A stretch of 64,000 nt of DNA. Origin: UBA8106 sp913052135. GTDB taxonomy: Bacteria; Acidobacteriota; Vicinamibacteria; Vicinamibacterales; UBA823. This document shows positions 36,227-45,051 of this stretch, in pieces. Numbering within the stretch: the first letter of the stretch is position 1; each line of letters begins with the position of its first letter. Both the position numbers and the translations under genes were made by a program. The notes under the pieces were generated by a model. It made no database searches. It was not told where the DNA came from and saw nothing but the letters and a program-made list of their open reading frames with translations. Where the stretch lies: the NCBI GenBank assembly GCA_913052135.1, contig CAJXDY010000003.1:27536-91535 (forward strand), written 5' to 3'.

Positions 36227-37198
36227 ATGTCACAGGCGATCTTGGTACGAGAAACTGGTAGTGCTGCAGTGTTGAAGCTGGAGGAGTATGATCCGGGTTC
36301 ACCAGCAAGTGGGCAGGTCCGGGTTCGCGTGATGGTGGCTGGCGTCAATTTTATTGACGTTTATTTTCGGACGGGTTTGTATCCGTCCCCTTTGCCATTC
36401 GTTTTGGGACGTGAGGGTGCTGGGATTGTTGACGTCGTCGGGCCTGATGTGAATAGTCTGCAGGTTGGAGACCGAGTTTGTTGGGCGATGGTCCCTGGCG
36501 CTTATGCCGATGCCGTGTTAATTCCGGAAAGCCAGATCATTAAGATCCCAGACGGTGTATCGGAAGAGCAAGCGGCGGCAGTCATGCTGCAAGGCATGAC
36601 CGCACACTATCTGGTTCACGGAACCCGTACGACCCGTTCTGGTGACATGGCTTTGGTCCACGCTGCAGCTGGTGGCGTCGGATTATTGCTGATTCAAATG
36701 TTAAAGCAGGCTGGTGCGACTGTATTTGGAACCTGCTCAACCGAAGAAAAGGCAGCGTTAGCTCAAGAAGCCGGTGCTGACAAGGTCATCAATTACACTA
36801 CGACTGACTTTGCTGACGAAGTGAAGAAACTGACCAATGGTCGAGGTGTTGACGTCGTGTATGACTCGGTGGGGCAGAGTACTTTCAATGGCAGCCTACG
36901 ATCCCTGCGCCCACGAGGCCTCTTGGCACTGTTCGGGCAGTCGAGCGGACCGGTGTCACCATTTGACTTGGGCCAACTCAATCCTCTTGGCTCTTTGTTT
37001 GTGACGCGTCCCTCATTGGTTCACTACATTCGGGACCGTGCCGAACTTGAGCTTAGAGCTCACACGGTGCTGGAGTTGGTCGCGTCGAAAAAGCTAGAAG
37101 TCCGAATTGGTAATCGATTTCCGTTAGCTGATGCAGCCGAGGCGCATCGCGCCTTAGAAGGTCGACGGACCGTTGGTAAAGTTGTGCTGAACGTATGA
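36227..37198 (+). CDS. Zinc-independent quinone oxidoreductase (QOR type)
   Basis: This is a medium-chain dehydrogenase/reductase without the catalytic zinc ligands, reducing quinones with NADPH in the cytoplasm. The 323-residue protein has the N-terminal GroES-like domain (GVNFIDVYFRTGLYP, VLGREGAGIV), the Rossmann motif AAAGGVGLLLIQMLKQAGA and the YDSVGQSTF segment. GGGAGG precedes the ATG with short spacing. It starts 43 bases after the PLP enzyme gene and is probably cotranscribed with it. Confidence 0.92.
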   Translation: MSQAILVRETGSAAVLKLEEYDPGSPASGQVRVRVMVAGVNFIDVYFRTGLYPSPLPFVLGREGAGIVDVVGPDVNSLQVGDRVCWAMVPGAYADAVLIPESQIIKIPDGVSEEQAAAVMLQGMTAHYLVHGTRTTRSGDMALVHAAAGGVGLLLIQMLKQAGATVFGTCSTEEKAALAQEAGADKVINYTTTDFADEVKKLTNGRGVDVVYDSVGQSTFNGSLRSLRPRGLLALFGQSSGPVSPFDLGQLNPLGSLFVTRPSLVHYIRDRAELELRAHTVLELVASKKLEVRIGNRFPLADAAEAHRALEGRRTVGKVVLNV

Positions 37199-37217
37199 CG
37201 AGTTTTGTGCAACTTGT

Positions 37218-37634
37218 TTACCGACCACCTTCGACATACGGCCCTTCGATGACAACATTCTCAAGAGCGGAAATGTCAGAGTCCATCTCAGTGTCACCCA
37301 TGGGAATGCCGTTCAGTTCAAAGAAGTAGGCAATAATTGCCGCATACTCAGCACTGCGCAGACTGCCGGGATTGTCTTCCGGCATTGTCATCTGGATAAG
37401 ATCCAAGAATTCAGCGACTGGCGCTCCTGTCCAACTGTCCAGATAGCCAGCGCTCGAAAATTCGTCCTCCTGATGACACTCTGAGCACACGCTCGCAAAG
37501 AGCTTGCTTCCTTGGTTGGCTTGTGCAGCTGAATAGATTCCGCCCTGGATTGACTGCTGGTCCTGACTCTCAGCCGGCAGCACGGCAAAAGTTACAAATA
37601 AGGTAATTATCACAAGAATTTTCTGGTATGTCAT
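37218..37634 (-). CDS. Periplasmic c-type cytochrome
   Basis: This is a small exported monoheme cytochrome c of 138 residues. It has a signal peptide (residues 1-23) and one heme site, CSECH at 50-54, with a candidate distal Met in the QMTMPED segment. A C-terminal helix (EYAAIIAYFFELNG) matches class I cytochromes. GGAG precedes the ATG. It could receive electrons from nearby periplasmic oxidoreductases, although no partner is proven by the sequence. It converges on the quinone oxidoreductase gene. Confidence 0.88.
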   Translation of the reverse strand: MTYQKILVIITLFVTFAVLPAESQDQQSIQGGIYSAAQANQGSKLFASVCSECHQEDEFSSAGYLDSWTGAPVAEFLDLIQMTMPEDNPGSLRSAEYAAIIAYFFELNGIPMGDTEMDSDISALENVVIEGPYVEGGR

Positions 37635-37730
37635 CGCTATGTCTCCGAAAACGATTGCCGTCTATGCCTCACTTTGACTCTTATGGTCCCAGATTAGCTG
37701 ATTTTGAAGTGGCTCTTCAACTGATAAGGT

Positions 37731-38189
37731 TCAGGGAGCCTTCCGCAGTCTACCGTAGTACGTCACTGTTGTAAGTCCAAGCGGGAAATGTTCTAAATAA
37801 TCGAAAACGCCATCCAACTCGTTTAGTCCGTCAAACATCGTTCGCATGTCCTGGTCAAACACCCGAATATATCCAGACCCATCTTCGGCGACATACGTAA
37901 TAAACGTACCATGGTCGTATCGTCGAAGCTCGGTGTTATCACGTGTCGCCCAAAGATAGCGGTCGCCAATTTTTTGCACGACAGATGTGACCTCTTCCAC
38001 CTCCTCCTCCAGGGTTTCGACGATACGATTCGAGCCAGTTTCACTGATCCGGACAAGTGCCACGCCGTCCAAAACAACGTTGTTGGGCTGTCCATTGAGG
38101 AACTTCGGGATCAGTACGAGCAGTGCTACCATGAGGATGCTGGGCAGATGATAGTTGCGTAGATATAGTTGCAGCGACTTAAGTCCCAT
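37731..38189 (-). CDS. Hypothetical protein with an N-terminal membrane segment
   Basis: I do not recognise this 152-residue protein. A hydrophobic helix at residues 16-32 is followed by a soluble region with alternating strand pattern (about 45-150): RISETGSNRIVETLE, DRYLWATRDNTELRRYD and SGYIRVFDQDMRTMFDG. The length and pattern resemble a small stress-response or secreted beta-rich protein. It has weak ribosome site evidence. It lies divergent from tyrA and upstream of the cytochrome c gene. Confidence 0.65.
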   Translation of the reverse strand: MGLKSLQLYLRNYHLPSILMVALLVLIPKFLNGQPNNVVLDGVALVRISETGSNRIVETLEEEVEEVTSVVQKIGDRYLWATRDNTELRRYDHGTFITYVAEDGSGYIRVFDQDMRTMFDGLNELDGVFDYLEHFPLGLTTVTYYGRLRKAP

Positions 38190-38323
38190 CAGACGATCAT
38201 TATACCAAGTGAAATAAGTTTATCTGGTGTCTTTGGCGATTCACGTTGTTATGTATGTATTGCAAATAGCGACAACGAGATGGTCTCGCTGTGTCACGCA
38301 AAGTTTGATAGCGGATATCAATA

Positions 38324-39412
38324 ATGTTGGATGAGTTAAGACGGGAATTCGCCGATGTGGACCGGCAAATTCTAGAATTAGTTGCCGAGCGACAACGGTT
38401 GTCAAAAGCGATCGGATCCGCCAAACGGGAAGCTGGGCTTCCCACACGCGACTATGAGCAGGAGAAGGAAGTTATCGTTCGGGCACGGGCCATTGCTGAT
38501 GAATGTCACTTCTCACCTGAATTGGCCGAGCAGATCATGCAGGCACTTGTTCGATCGTCGTTGACCATTCAAGAAAAGGACCATGTTGCTGCCCATGGCG
38601 AAGGTGGTGGACGACGTGTCTTGGTGATAGGTGGAAGAGGACGAATGGGTCAGTGGTTCGTTCGCTTCTTACTGACGCAGGCCTTTGAAGTTGAGGTGGC
38701 TGATCCCGCTGGTGGTGTGGAAGGCTGTCATCATTATTCCGATTGGCGTGAGGCTGAGCTCTCGCATGACTACATTGTCGTGGCAGCTCCTTTAGGTGCC
38801 GCCAACGACATTCTTCTGGAATTAGCCGACCGTTCGTTTCCCGGTGTGATTTTTGACATCGGTTCCTTGAAGGGACCTGTCCAGCTTGGTCTTCGCGCGC
38901 TCGTCCAAGCCGGAGCGCGAGTAACTTCGCTACACCCCATGTTTGGTCCTGATACGGAACTATTATCTGGTCGACATGTTATTTTTGTTGATGTTGGCGT
39001 ACCCGAGGCAACCAGATCCGCGGAGGAGTTGTTTTCTTCGACGATGATCGTTCAGGCCCATATGGATCTCGACAGCCATGATCGACTCATCGCATGGGTT
39101 ATCGGGTTGTCTCATGCCCTTAACATCGCGTTTCTTGAAGCGTTGGCTATGAGTGGAGAAGCAGCGCCTAAACTTGTCGATTTATCCAGCACGACGTTTG
39201 ATGATCAGCTTAGAGTTTCAAATCGAGTCGTACACGACAGTCCAAAGCTCTATTTTGAGATTCAGTCGCTGAATGAGTATGGCACTGAGTCGTTGACCGC
39301 ATTACTGAACGCCGTCGAGCGCCTTCGCACCATTGTGCAGACTGGCGATGAGGTAAGCTTCACGGATCTCATGGAAAATGGACGCCGGTATTTAGAGGGG
39401 CGCCGTCTGTAA
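38324..39412 (+). CDS. tyrA: Bifunctional chorismate mutase/prephenate dehydrogenase
   Basis: The protein makes prephenate from chorismate and then oxidises it to 4-hydroxyphenylpyruvate, leading to tyrosine. The 362-residue protein has an AroQ-class chorismate mutase domain (about 1-85, with LDELRREFADVDRQILEL and ERQRLSKAIGSAKR), then a prephenate dehydrogenase Rossmann domain (from about residue 100, VLVIGGRGRMGQWF) and helical C-terminal domain. SLHPMFGP is the conserved active-site segment. The layout matches the T-protein of enterobacteria. It is a single gene, and it converges on the S9 peptidase gene. Confidence 0.94.
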   Translation: MLDELRREFADVDRQILELVAERQRLSKAIGSAKREAGLPTRDYEQEKEVIVRARAIADECHFSPELAEQIMQALVRSSLTIQEKDHVAAHGEGGGRRVLVIGGRGRMGQWFVRFLLTQAFEVEVADPAGGVEGCHHYSDWREAELSHDYIVVAAPLGAANDILLELADRSFPGVIFDIGSLKGPVQLGLRALVQAGARVTSLHPMFGPDTELLSGRHVIFVDVGVPEATRSAEELFSSTMIVQAHMDLDSHDRLIAWVIGLSHALNIAFLEALAMSGEAAPKLVDLSSTTFDDQLRVSNRVVHDSPKLYFEIQSLNEYGTESLTALLNAVERLRTIVQTGDEVSFTDLMENGRRYLEGRRL

Positions 39413-39446
39413 AAATCCTAAAACCCTAGCGGACAGTTTATCGTTG

Positions 39447-42272
39447 CTATTGCAACTGTTGTTCGCGAGCTAGTACGCTCACGCCGTCAGTGATCCAATT
39501 TGGTGCATTCTCACCTTTAAGAAAGTGATCAAACCAATCCAGCACCCGGTGATGATAGTCAATCTGGTTAGGTTTCTTTCGGAGGCTATGATTTTCGTCG
39601 TCGTACACCAGCATCACTAAGTCCTTACCGGCCCGCCGAGCGTAGTTGTACAGCTCGATACCCTGATGCCAGTCGACTGTGCCATCCTTGTTGCCGAAGG
39701 CTACCAACATTGGCGTGTTGAGATCCTCGATGAACAGCACGGGCGAGTTTCGAACATAGGCTTCCATGTCTTGCCAATAAGGCACGTCCATTCGCGCTTG
39801 ACCCGTTTCAAAATGTGACGACTCAGGCATCCCTTGGTTCCAGTGAATGGTGCCAAACATACTGAAAAAATTGGTAAGGGGGGCTCCTGCCACGGCTGCT
39901 GCGAACGTGTTGGTCTGAGTTGGAATGAACGCAGTTTCGTACCCACCCCAAGAATGTCCCACAAGTCCAATTCGTTTCGGGTCCGCAATGCCCATCTGCA
40001 GCACTGCTGCCACCGCAGCTTCGACACACTCAGTAGCCGAGACTCCCGGATCTCGATCCCAATAAACAATATCAGGTTGCAACACGAGGTAGTCTTGACT
40101 GGTAAAGACGCTGGTGTTGTATGGTCGCCGTTCCGATGGTGCTACATAGCGATGGACCATTTGTGAGCGTAGTTCGTAGACATACACGAGCATCGGATAC
40201 TGTTTACTCGGATCGTAGTTGGGCGGATAGAACAGTGCACCTTGGAGACGCTGACCAGTCGGGTGCCGATAGTCCACAAGTTCTGAATGTCCCCAAGCGT
40301 AGTTTTTCTGAAAGGGATTTGTGTTACTGACCTGCTTCGCGTCTGTTAGGTCAGGGCCACTCACGAAATAGTCTGGTGAATCATTGAAACGCTGAACCAC
40401 GTACGCGTAATGTGCTGCATCGTCAGCTTTTATGATTTGGTCAACTTGACTATCAAGCCAGAGGAGGCGTTCAAGCCTGATTCCTTCTTCGATATTAATC
40501 CGCGCATACCCACTCTTCTTGGTCCATTGACCGTATACACTGACGTAGAAGGGGTCCGTTGCATTAATGCCTGCCGTGCTATCTTCCAGAGCAACATATC
40601 TATACCGAATAGCTTCCTCAGTCCCGTCGGTCAAGCGCTCGCACGACGACCCGTCTGGTGCTACGAGCCAGATGTCATATCGATCGTAGAGAAGGATCGA
40701 CTCGTCGGCTATTGTCCAACCCGCAACGCCGTACGGGGGGCGTTCTTCGGTGGGGTAGTCGAATTCGGCGTCGGCAAACGAGGCAGCACTTTCATCTGTG
40801 ATGTTCGTGTGCTTGGCGGTCGCCAATTCATACGTCCAAAAGTGATCGTCTTTGAAGTACAGCAGATAACGGCCAGTCGTGCTGCCGCCATGGAAATGCC
40901 GGATTTTCTCGACAGCCTTGGTACGAGTGCCGGTCTTCACGTCGATCACATAAATGTCCATCCAGCGACGACCAAACATCGTTTCGAACGCATAGGGGGT
41001 AGTATCTTGCGCCACCGCGAAGGTGTGGCCGTCTAATACGGAGATTTCCTCCATCAGGTCTATCCCTAACTGCACGACACTGGGTTCATTCAAATGCCAA
41101 ACCGCCAAGAGATTACGTTCCCGATCACGTTGCATTTGGATTTTCTGCATCGGAATAATTCGTCTGTCTTGACTGTGCCAGACGTCGACATCGGCAGGCT
41201 TTTCCTTATCATTACCGTCCGTGTTTTTTGTTGACTCACCGTTGGTGTCAGGGGATGTTTCCCATTGTCTCATTCCGAAGAAAACCGCAGTGCCATCATC
41301 CGACCAGCTGGGTTGTCTCTCGTCAACAATGCGAAAGTTTTTCGGGAAATTGGCATCGGTAGTCGAGTCATAGGTGAGAGCACTGGTTTGAGTTGCTGCC
41401 AGACCGCGCCAGGTGAGGATGTTGTGGGTGTCACCTTCGTAGCCCGTTCTGGAGTGCGACCGTAAAACGACAAGGTCATCTTCTTCAGATCGCCACGACA
41501 AGCCAGTAAATAGACTGTTGCCTGATATGAGGGTGCGCAACTTTCCTGTTTCTGGATTGAACAGTTGTACCCCGTTCCCAGTTCGTCCTTCAGCTGCTAT
41601 GGTCATGGCGACTAGGACTCCAGCATCTTGCCAGGAAAATGCTGATACGTTGGCGAACTGTACATCGGTATTGGTATTCAGGCTTCTTACCACGAGAACT
41701 GAGCCGATCGATTCGACTGGACTGTCCATATCGCCACCATCTTGTTCGGTCTCAGCCAGAGGTGGAGTGCGATGGACTGCTAGGTAAGCATTGTTTTCAC
41801 TAAAGGCGAAGGTAGCGACACTCTTTATGACTTCGACTTCAAGCGAGTTCAAGTCGAGAAGCCCCAGATCAGCGCTTACTGGTTTTTCAGAGGCATCGAG
41901 ACCCGCTGGGGCATCGTCGGATTGGCCGATCGCATAACCCAGCCATCTCGAATCAGCCGAAAAGGCCGCGTCCTCACCAAACGAGGCTACGGTTCGTGCG
42001 TCAGTTACCGTGTTTGCAACCCGTAGTTCATTCTCTCCGTTCGAGCGCGTGATTGGATATGCCAACCACTGACCATTAGGCGATAAAATGCTACCGCGAC
42101 CGAGCGTTTCCCACTGACCGTAATCGGCTGCGGTTGGCGGCATTTGTTCCTGAGTAAACACGCTGATCGAGAAAGTGCAGAATAGGGATATGGCTAGGAG
42201 CCGTCGCACATGCGATATCAGCCGTGTTGGGACGAAAGCAGCGTCAGGTGCGTTTTGAAAAGTAAAGGTCAT
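39447..42272 (-). CDS. Exported S9 family prolyl oligopeptidase-like peptidase
   Basis: This is a 941-residue exported peptidase. A signal peptide follows an N-terminal extension (about 24-42), then a beta-propeller region covers roughly residues 45-680. The C-terminal alpha/beta hydrolase domain has the nucleophile Ser774 in GHSWGGYE, the acid in GNKDGTVDW and the His in ENHSLRKKPN. Such enzymes cleave oligopeptides, often after proline or acyl groups, and the GHSWGG motif is the WD40-like S9 type rather than GHSYGG. GAGG precedes the ATG. It is downstream of the D-amino-acid oxidase-like and MFS genes on the same strand. Confidence 0.9.
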   Translation of the reverse strand: MTFTFQNAPDAAFVPTRLISHVRRLLAISLFCTFSISVFTQEQMPPTAADYGQWETLGRGSILSPNGQWLAYPITRSNGENELRVANTVTDARTVASFGEDAAFSADSRWLGYAIGQSDDAPAGLDASEKPVSADLGLLDLNSLEVEVIKSVATFAFSENNAYLAVHRTPPLAETEQDGGDMDSPVESIGSVLVVRSLNTNTDVQFANVSAFSWQDAGVLVAMTIAAEGRTGNGVQLFNPETGKLRTLISGNSLFTGLSWRSEEDDLVVLRSHSRTGYEGDTHNILTWRGLAATQTSALTYDSTTDANFPKNFRIVDERQPSWSDDGTAVFFGMRQWETSPDTNGESTKNTDGNDKEKPADVDVWHSQDRRIIPMQKIQMQRDRERNLLAVWHLNEPSVVQLGIDLMEEISVLDGHTFAVAQDTTPYAFETMFGRRWMDIYVIDVKTGTRTKAVEKIRHFHGGSTTGRYLLYFKDDHFWTYELATAKHTNITDESAASFADAEFDYPTEERPPYGVAGWTIADESILLYDRYDIWLVAPDGSSCERLTDGTEEAIRYRYVALEDSTAGINATDPFYVSVYGQWTKKSGYARINIEEGIRLERLLWLDSQVDQIIKADDAAHYAYVVQRFNDSPDYFVSGPDLTDAKQVSNTNPFQKNYAWGHSELVDYRHPTGQRLQGALFYPPNYDPSKQYPMLVYVYELRSQMVHRYVAPSERRPYNTSVFTSQDYLVLQPDIVYWDRDPGVSATECVEAAVAAVLQMGIADPKRIGLVGHSWGGYETAFIPTQTNTFAAAVAGAPLTNFFSMFGTIHWNQGMPESSHFETGQARMDVPYWQDMEAYVRNSPVLFIEDLNTPMLVAFGNKDGTVDWHQGIELYNYARRAGKDLVMLVYDDENHSLRKKPNQIDYHHRVLDWFDHFLKGENAPNWITDGVSVLAREQQLQ

Positions 42273-42342
42273 GGGAAGCCTCAGATTAAATTCATTCGGA
42301 GAGCGACATCGAATGAACCATTAGGTCAATATTCTTGAAATA

Positions 42343-43596
42343 TTACGATTCCAAATCGAAGAAGGTTTCAAGGGCCGGGGCTTTGCCGAGTCGTTGTGGG
42401 CGAGCGACTACCGTTTGAGGTCTTGGTGAGCGCATGATGTTCGAGAGCGCAATGTGAGCCTCGACTGTTCGACGGCGCGCCTCCTCGTTCGGCTCGAGCG
42501 TCCAAACGTCCCGTTCACCGGTAGTGCCTAGGGCAATACCATCTCGACGAGGCATCACAGTTATGGGCATTAGACCACCTTCACTGTTTCGAAGAACACC
42601 AAAAAGTATGTAATTCAATTCTGGTTGAGGGACCAGAAAGGTGAGTTGGCCCTTGACTGGCGTTAATTCTTCATCGCCGAATAGAACTCGTGATCCCAAT
42701 CCCGTCGAATTGACGACAATCGGTTCCGTAAGTGACATAAGGTCATGGAGTGTATCGAATTTCCTAATTACAATGCGGCCACCAAACTGGGTTACATCGC
42801 GTACTAATGCCTCAAGATAAATGGATGGCTCGATACGCATCCGTGTTCCTCGATTCACATAGGTGGAGGGAAAAGGATGTTCACCCGGTCCCAGTAATTC
42901 CGTGCCCATTTGCAGGTGAGCTGGCAGAAGTCCAGCCTCTGCACGGGCTTCTGGTGAACGCGACACCCTCACCTCATCCGTCATAGCGTAATCATCAATC
43001 CACGTAATGCCGTAGTTGGGACCAGCGAGGAGTTGAAGTTCCTGATACGAGATTTCCACAGCCTGCCGGAATTGTGTGTCCCAAGCGGGTGTGCGGCCCC
43101 CGATGGCTACAGCCCGTGACGTTGGTGTGAATCCGGCCCACGCCTTATTGGAGGTAGTGTCTGGAGGGACGGATAACGTGTAGATAGTGACCTCAAAACC
43201 TCGTCGCTGCAGTTGCCGCGCCGCCGTCAATCCGACCACGCCGCATCCCAGCACTGCGACTCGTCGGTCACTCTGTGTTGCTGCCTCACTTACGAGGTCA
43301 GCAGCCAATGAGCCGGTCCCCCATGCCAACGAGTGGCCGGCACCCCCGTGACCGTAATTGTGTACGAGCGTCTTATTGTCAAGTTTTTCGGCTCGGACTA
43401 CAAAGCCGGAAGGTCGGTAAGGACGGAGTCCGACCGTGGTTCGAATCACACGGTTCCACGAGGCATTCAGGGTTGCAAGTTGGATTCTAGGTTTCGTTGC
43501 CGGTTGCAACAGGCTCGGTGTTCTAGGCGCACAGCCAGTAATGCCGAGCCCAAGAGCAGCCAGCCCGGACGATTTAAGCATCTTCCGTCTGTTCAT
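42343..43596 (-). CDS. Tat-exported D-amino-acid-oxidase-like flavoprotein, circularly permuted
   Basis: This is a 417-residue FAD-dependent oxidase of the DAO family. The N-terminus has a Tat/lipobox signal (NRRKMLKSSG, Cys22). Unusually, the segment that is C-terminal in ordinary D-amino-acid oxidases comes first: GLRPYRP at 56-62 and HNYGHGGAGHSLAWG at 79-93. It is followed by the dinucleotide-binding VAVLGCGVVG at 113-122, which should be N-terminal. The rest of the oxidase (TPVKGQLTFLVP, PRRDGIALGTTGE) is in normal order. This is the layout of a circular permutation. Substrate is unproven. It lies between the MFS and S9 genes, all minus strand. Confidence 0.85.
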   Translation of the reverse strand: MNRRKMLKSSGLAALGLGITGCAPRTPSLLQPATKPRIQLATLNASWNRVIRTTVGLRPYRPSGFVVRAEKLDNKTLVHNYGHGGAGHSLAWGTGSLAADLVSEAATQSDRRVAVLGCGVVGLTAARQLQRRGFEVTIYTLSVPPDTTSNKAWAGFTPTSRAVAIGGRTPAWDTQFRQAVEISYQELQLLAGPNYGITWIDDYAMTDEVRVSRSPEARAEAGLLPAHLQMGTELLGPGEHPFPSTYVNRGTRMRIEPSIYLEALVRDVTQFGGRIVIRKFDTLHDLMSLTEPIVVNSTGLGSRVLFGDEELTPVKGQLTFLVPQPELNYILFGVLRNSEGGLMPITVMPRRDGIALGTTGERDVWTLEPNEEARRRTVEAHIALSNIMRSPRPQTVVARPQRLGKAPALETFFDLES

Positions 43597-43616
43597 CGAA
43601 TGAATCCTTGTCTGTA

Positions 43617-44960
43617 CTAGCTTTTCGCCAGTTCCAGTTCAGATTGTTCCTGTTTCTGTCGAAGGAGGTACTCCGGCTTAATGAGGAACATCGCTGCCGC
43701 GCAGGCTAGCATGATACCGACTAAGGTCAAGAAAGCTGGATAATATGTGTTACCAGCCTGTCCATACCACCAACCGACCGTGATCGGACCAAGCATTAAG
43801 CCAAGCGCTGTTATGGAGCTAAACGTACCGAGGATTTTTCCCAGATGACCCGGACCAAAAGTGTGTTTCGCGACCACTGGTTCTTCCATCAGCACGCCCC
43901 CATGCGCAAATCCCCGTGCTAGCTGGAAGATGATCAGGGTGACCAGTCCCTGTATTCCGAAGGCGAGTGAGATATAAAACGCGATCATTACGTAGCAGAG
44001 GGAAATCCCTTTGAGTGAATACCGATCGAAGAACCAACCAAAAAAGATCTTTGACGAAAAGCCCAAGATGAACGACAAACTCACGGTGAAAGCCACTCGA
44101 GTCAACGTGAAACCTAGGTCTTTCACAAGAAATGGTGTCACGTTTTGAGTGAACCCCTGATCTACGAATCCAATGAAGAACTGCACGACACAAAGTACCC
44201 AAAACACTGGTTTCCTGAGAATGTTCGAAAAGAGGGACCCATCGGCACCCTGGTCTTCTTCAATCAACCGGCCTTTTACGAAGGTGCGTGGACTGGCCAC
44301 TTCATTACCGAATTCCCGACTGACTTCGTCCTTCGTCGGAGCATCCTTCACTATGAAGTGCACGACTGGGAAGACTACGAAAAGAATCGCGAGACTCATG
44401 ATAGGGAGCCCATTGTTCCAGCCAAAGGTTTCGATCAACCAGGCAAAAATTACCGGGAATATCATTCCGGAGATGCTTGTTGCGCTTGCCGCCAAGCCTA
44501 GCGCCAAACCCAATCGTCGATTAAACCAGCGGGCAACCAAAGTCTTAGTCGCCAAGAGGAGCGGAATTGAGGAGAACCCGAGCGGGATTCCAGCAAGCCA
44601 CCACATCCATTTCCCATCAACGAAATGGAAGAAAACAAAGCCCAGCATTGACATGGTTGCACAGAGGTACAAAATAGTTTTGACGCCCCAACGATCAATT
44701 AGAAAGCCAGCACCGAATGCCACAATGGCCGCCGTGCCGGACTTGACTGAATAAATCGTCACTACTTCGGCTCGTGTCAAATTCAGGGCATCCTCAACTG
44801 CCGGATACATCAACTGAAGCATCATATTTGCAGTGGAGAAAATGAAAATGACACAAGGGAAGACGGCCGCAACATTCCACCAGCCGTAGTACATCTTGCC
44901 GTCTGGACCTTTTATTTCATCCTGTATTTCTCGAAACACTCGCACGAAGCGATTACTCAT
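43617..44960 (-). CDS. MFS transporter
   Basis: This is a 447-residue major facilitator with about 12 hydrophobic segments and the usual N- and C-half symmetry. Inter-helix motifs DRWGVKTILY (loop 2-3) and DRYSLKGISL (loop 8-9) are present. It may move an organic acid or an amino-acid derivative, since similar proteins are often annotated as oxalate/formate or monocarboxylate transporters. It sits between the solute-binding-like and oxidase genes (21 bases from the latter) and is probably in one transcript with both. Confidence 0.87.
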   Translation of the reverse strand: MSNRFVRVFREIQDEIKGPDGKMYYGWWNVAAVFPCVIFIFSTANMMLQLMYPAVEDALNLTRAEVVTIYSVKSGTAAIVAFGAGFLIDRWGVKTILYLCATMSMLGFVFFHFVDGKWMWWLAGIPLGFSSIPLLLATKTLVARWFNRRLGLALGLAASATSISGMIFPVIFAWLIETFGWNNGLPIMSLAILFVVFPVVHFIVKDAPTKDEVSREFGNEVASPRTFVKGRLIEEDQGADGSLFSNILRKPVFWVLCVVQFFIGFVDQGFTQNVTPFLVKDLGFTLTRVAFTVSLSFILGFSSKIFFGWFFDRYSLKGISLCYVMIAFYISLAFGIQGLVTLIIFQLARGFAHGGVLMEEPVVAKHTFGPGHLGKILGTFSSITALGLMLGPITVGWWYGQAGNTYYPAFLTLVGIMLACAAAMFLIKPEYLLRQKQEQSELELAKS

Positions 44961-45051
44961 AGCCCATTCTTTCGGTTAATAATGACAATGTTGTACATGA
45001 TGGTCAGTCCCAAGGTTTTTAGTGAGGGTTTTACGAGAGTGTCAGGGTTTT

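Noticed and set aside
40410..41036. A 208-codon open frame antisense to the S9 peptidase
   Set aside because: No domain is recognisable, and the opposite frame has an intact catalytic triad and continuous family similarity.
44173..44754. A 193-codon open frame antisense to the MFS transporter
   Set aside because: It is Lys/Pro-rich without a domain, and is the shadow of membrane-helix codons.
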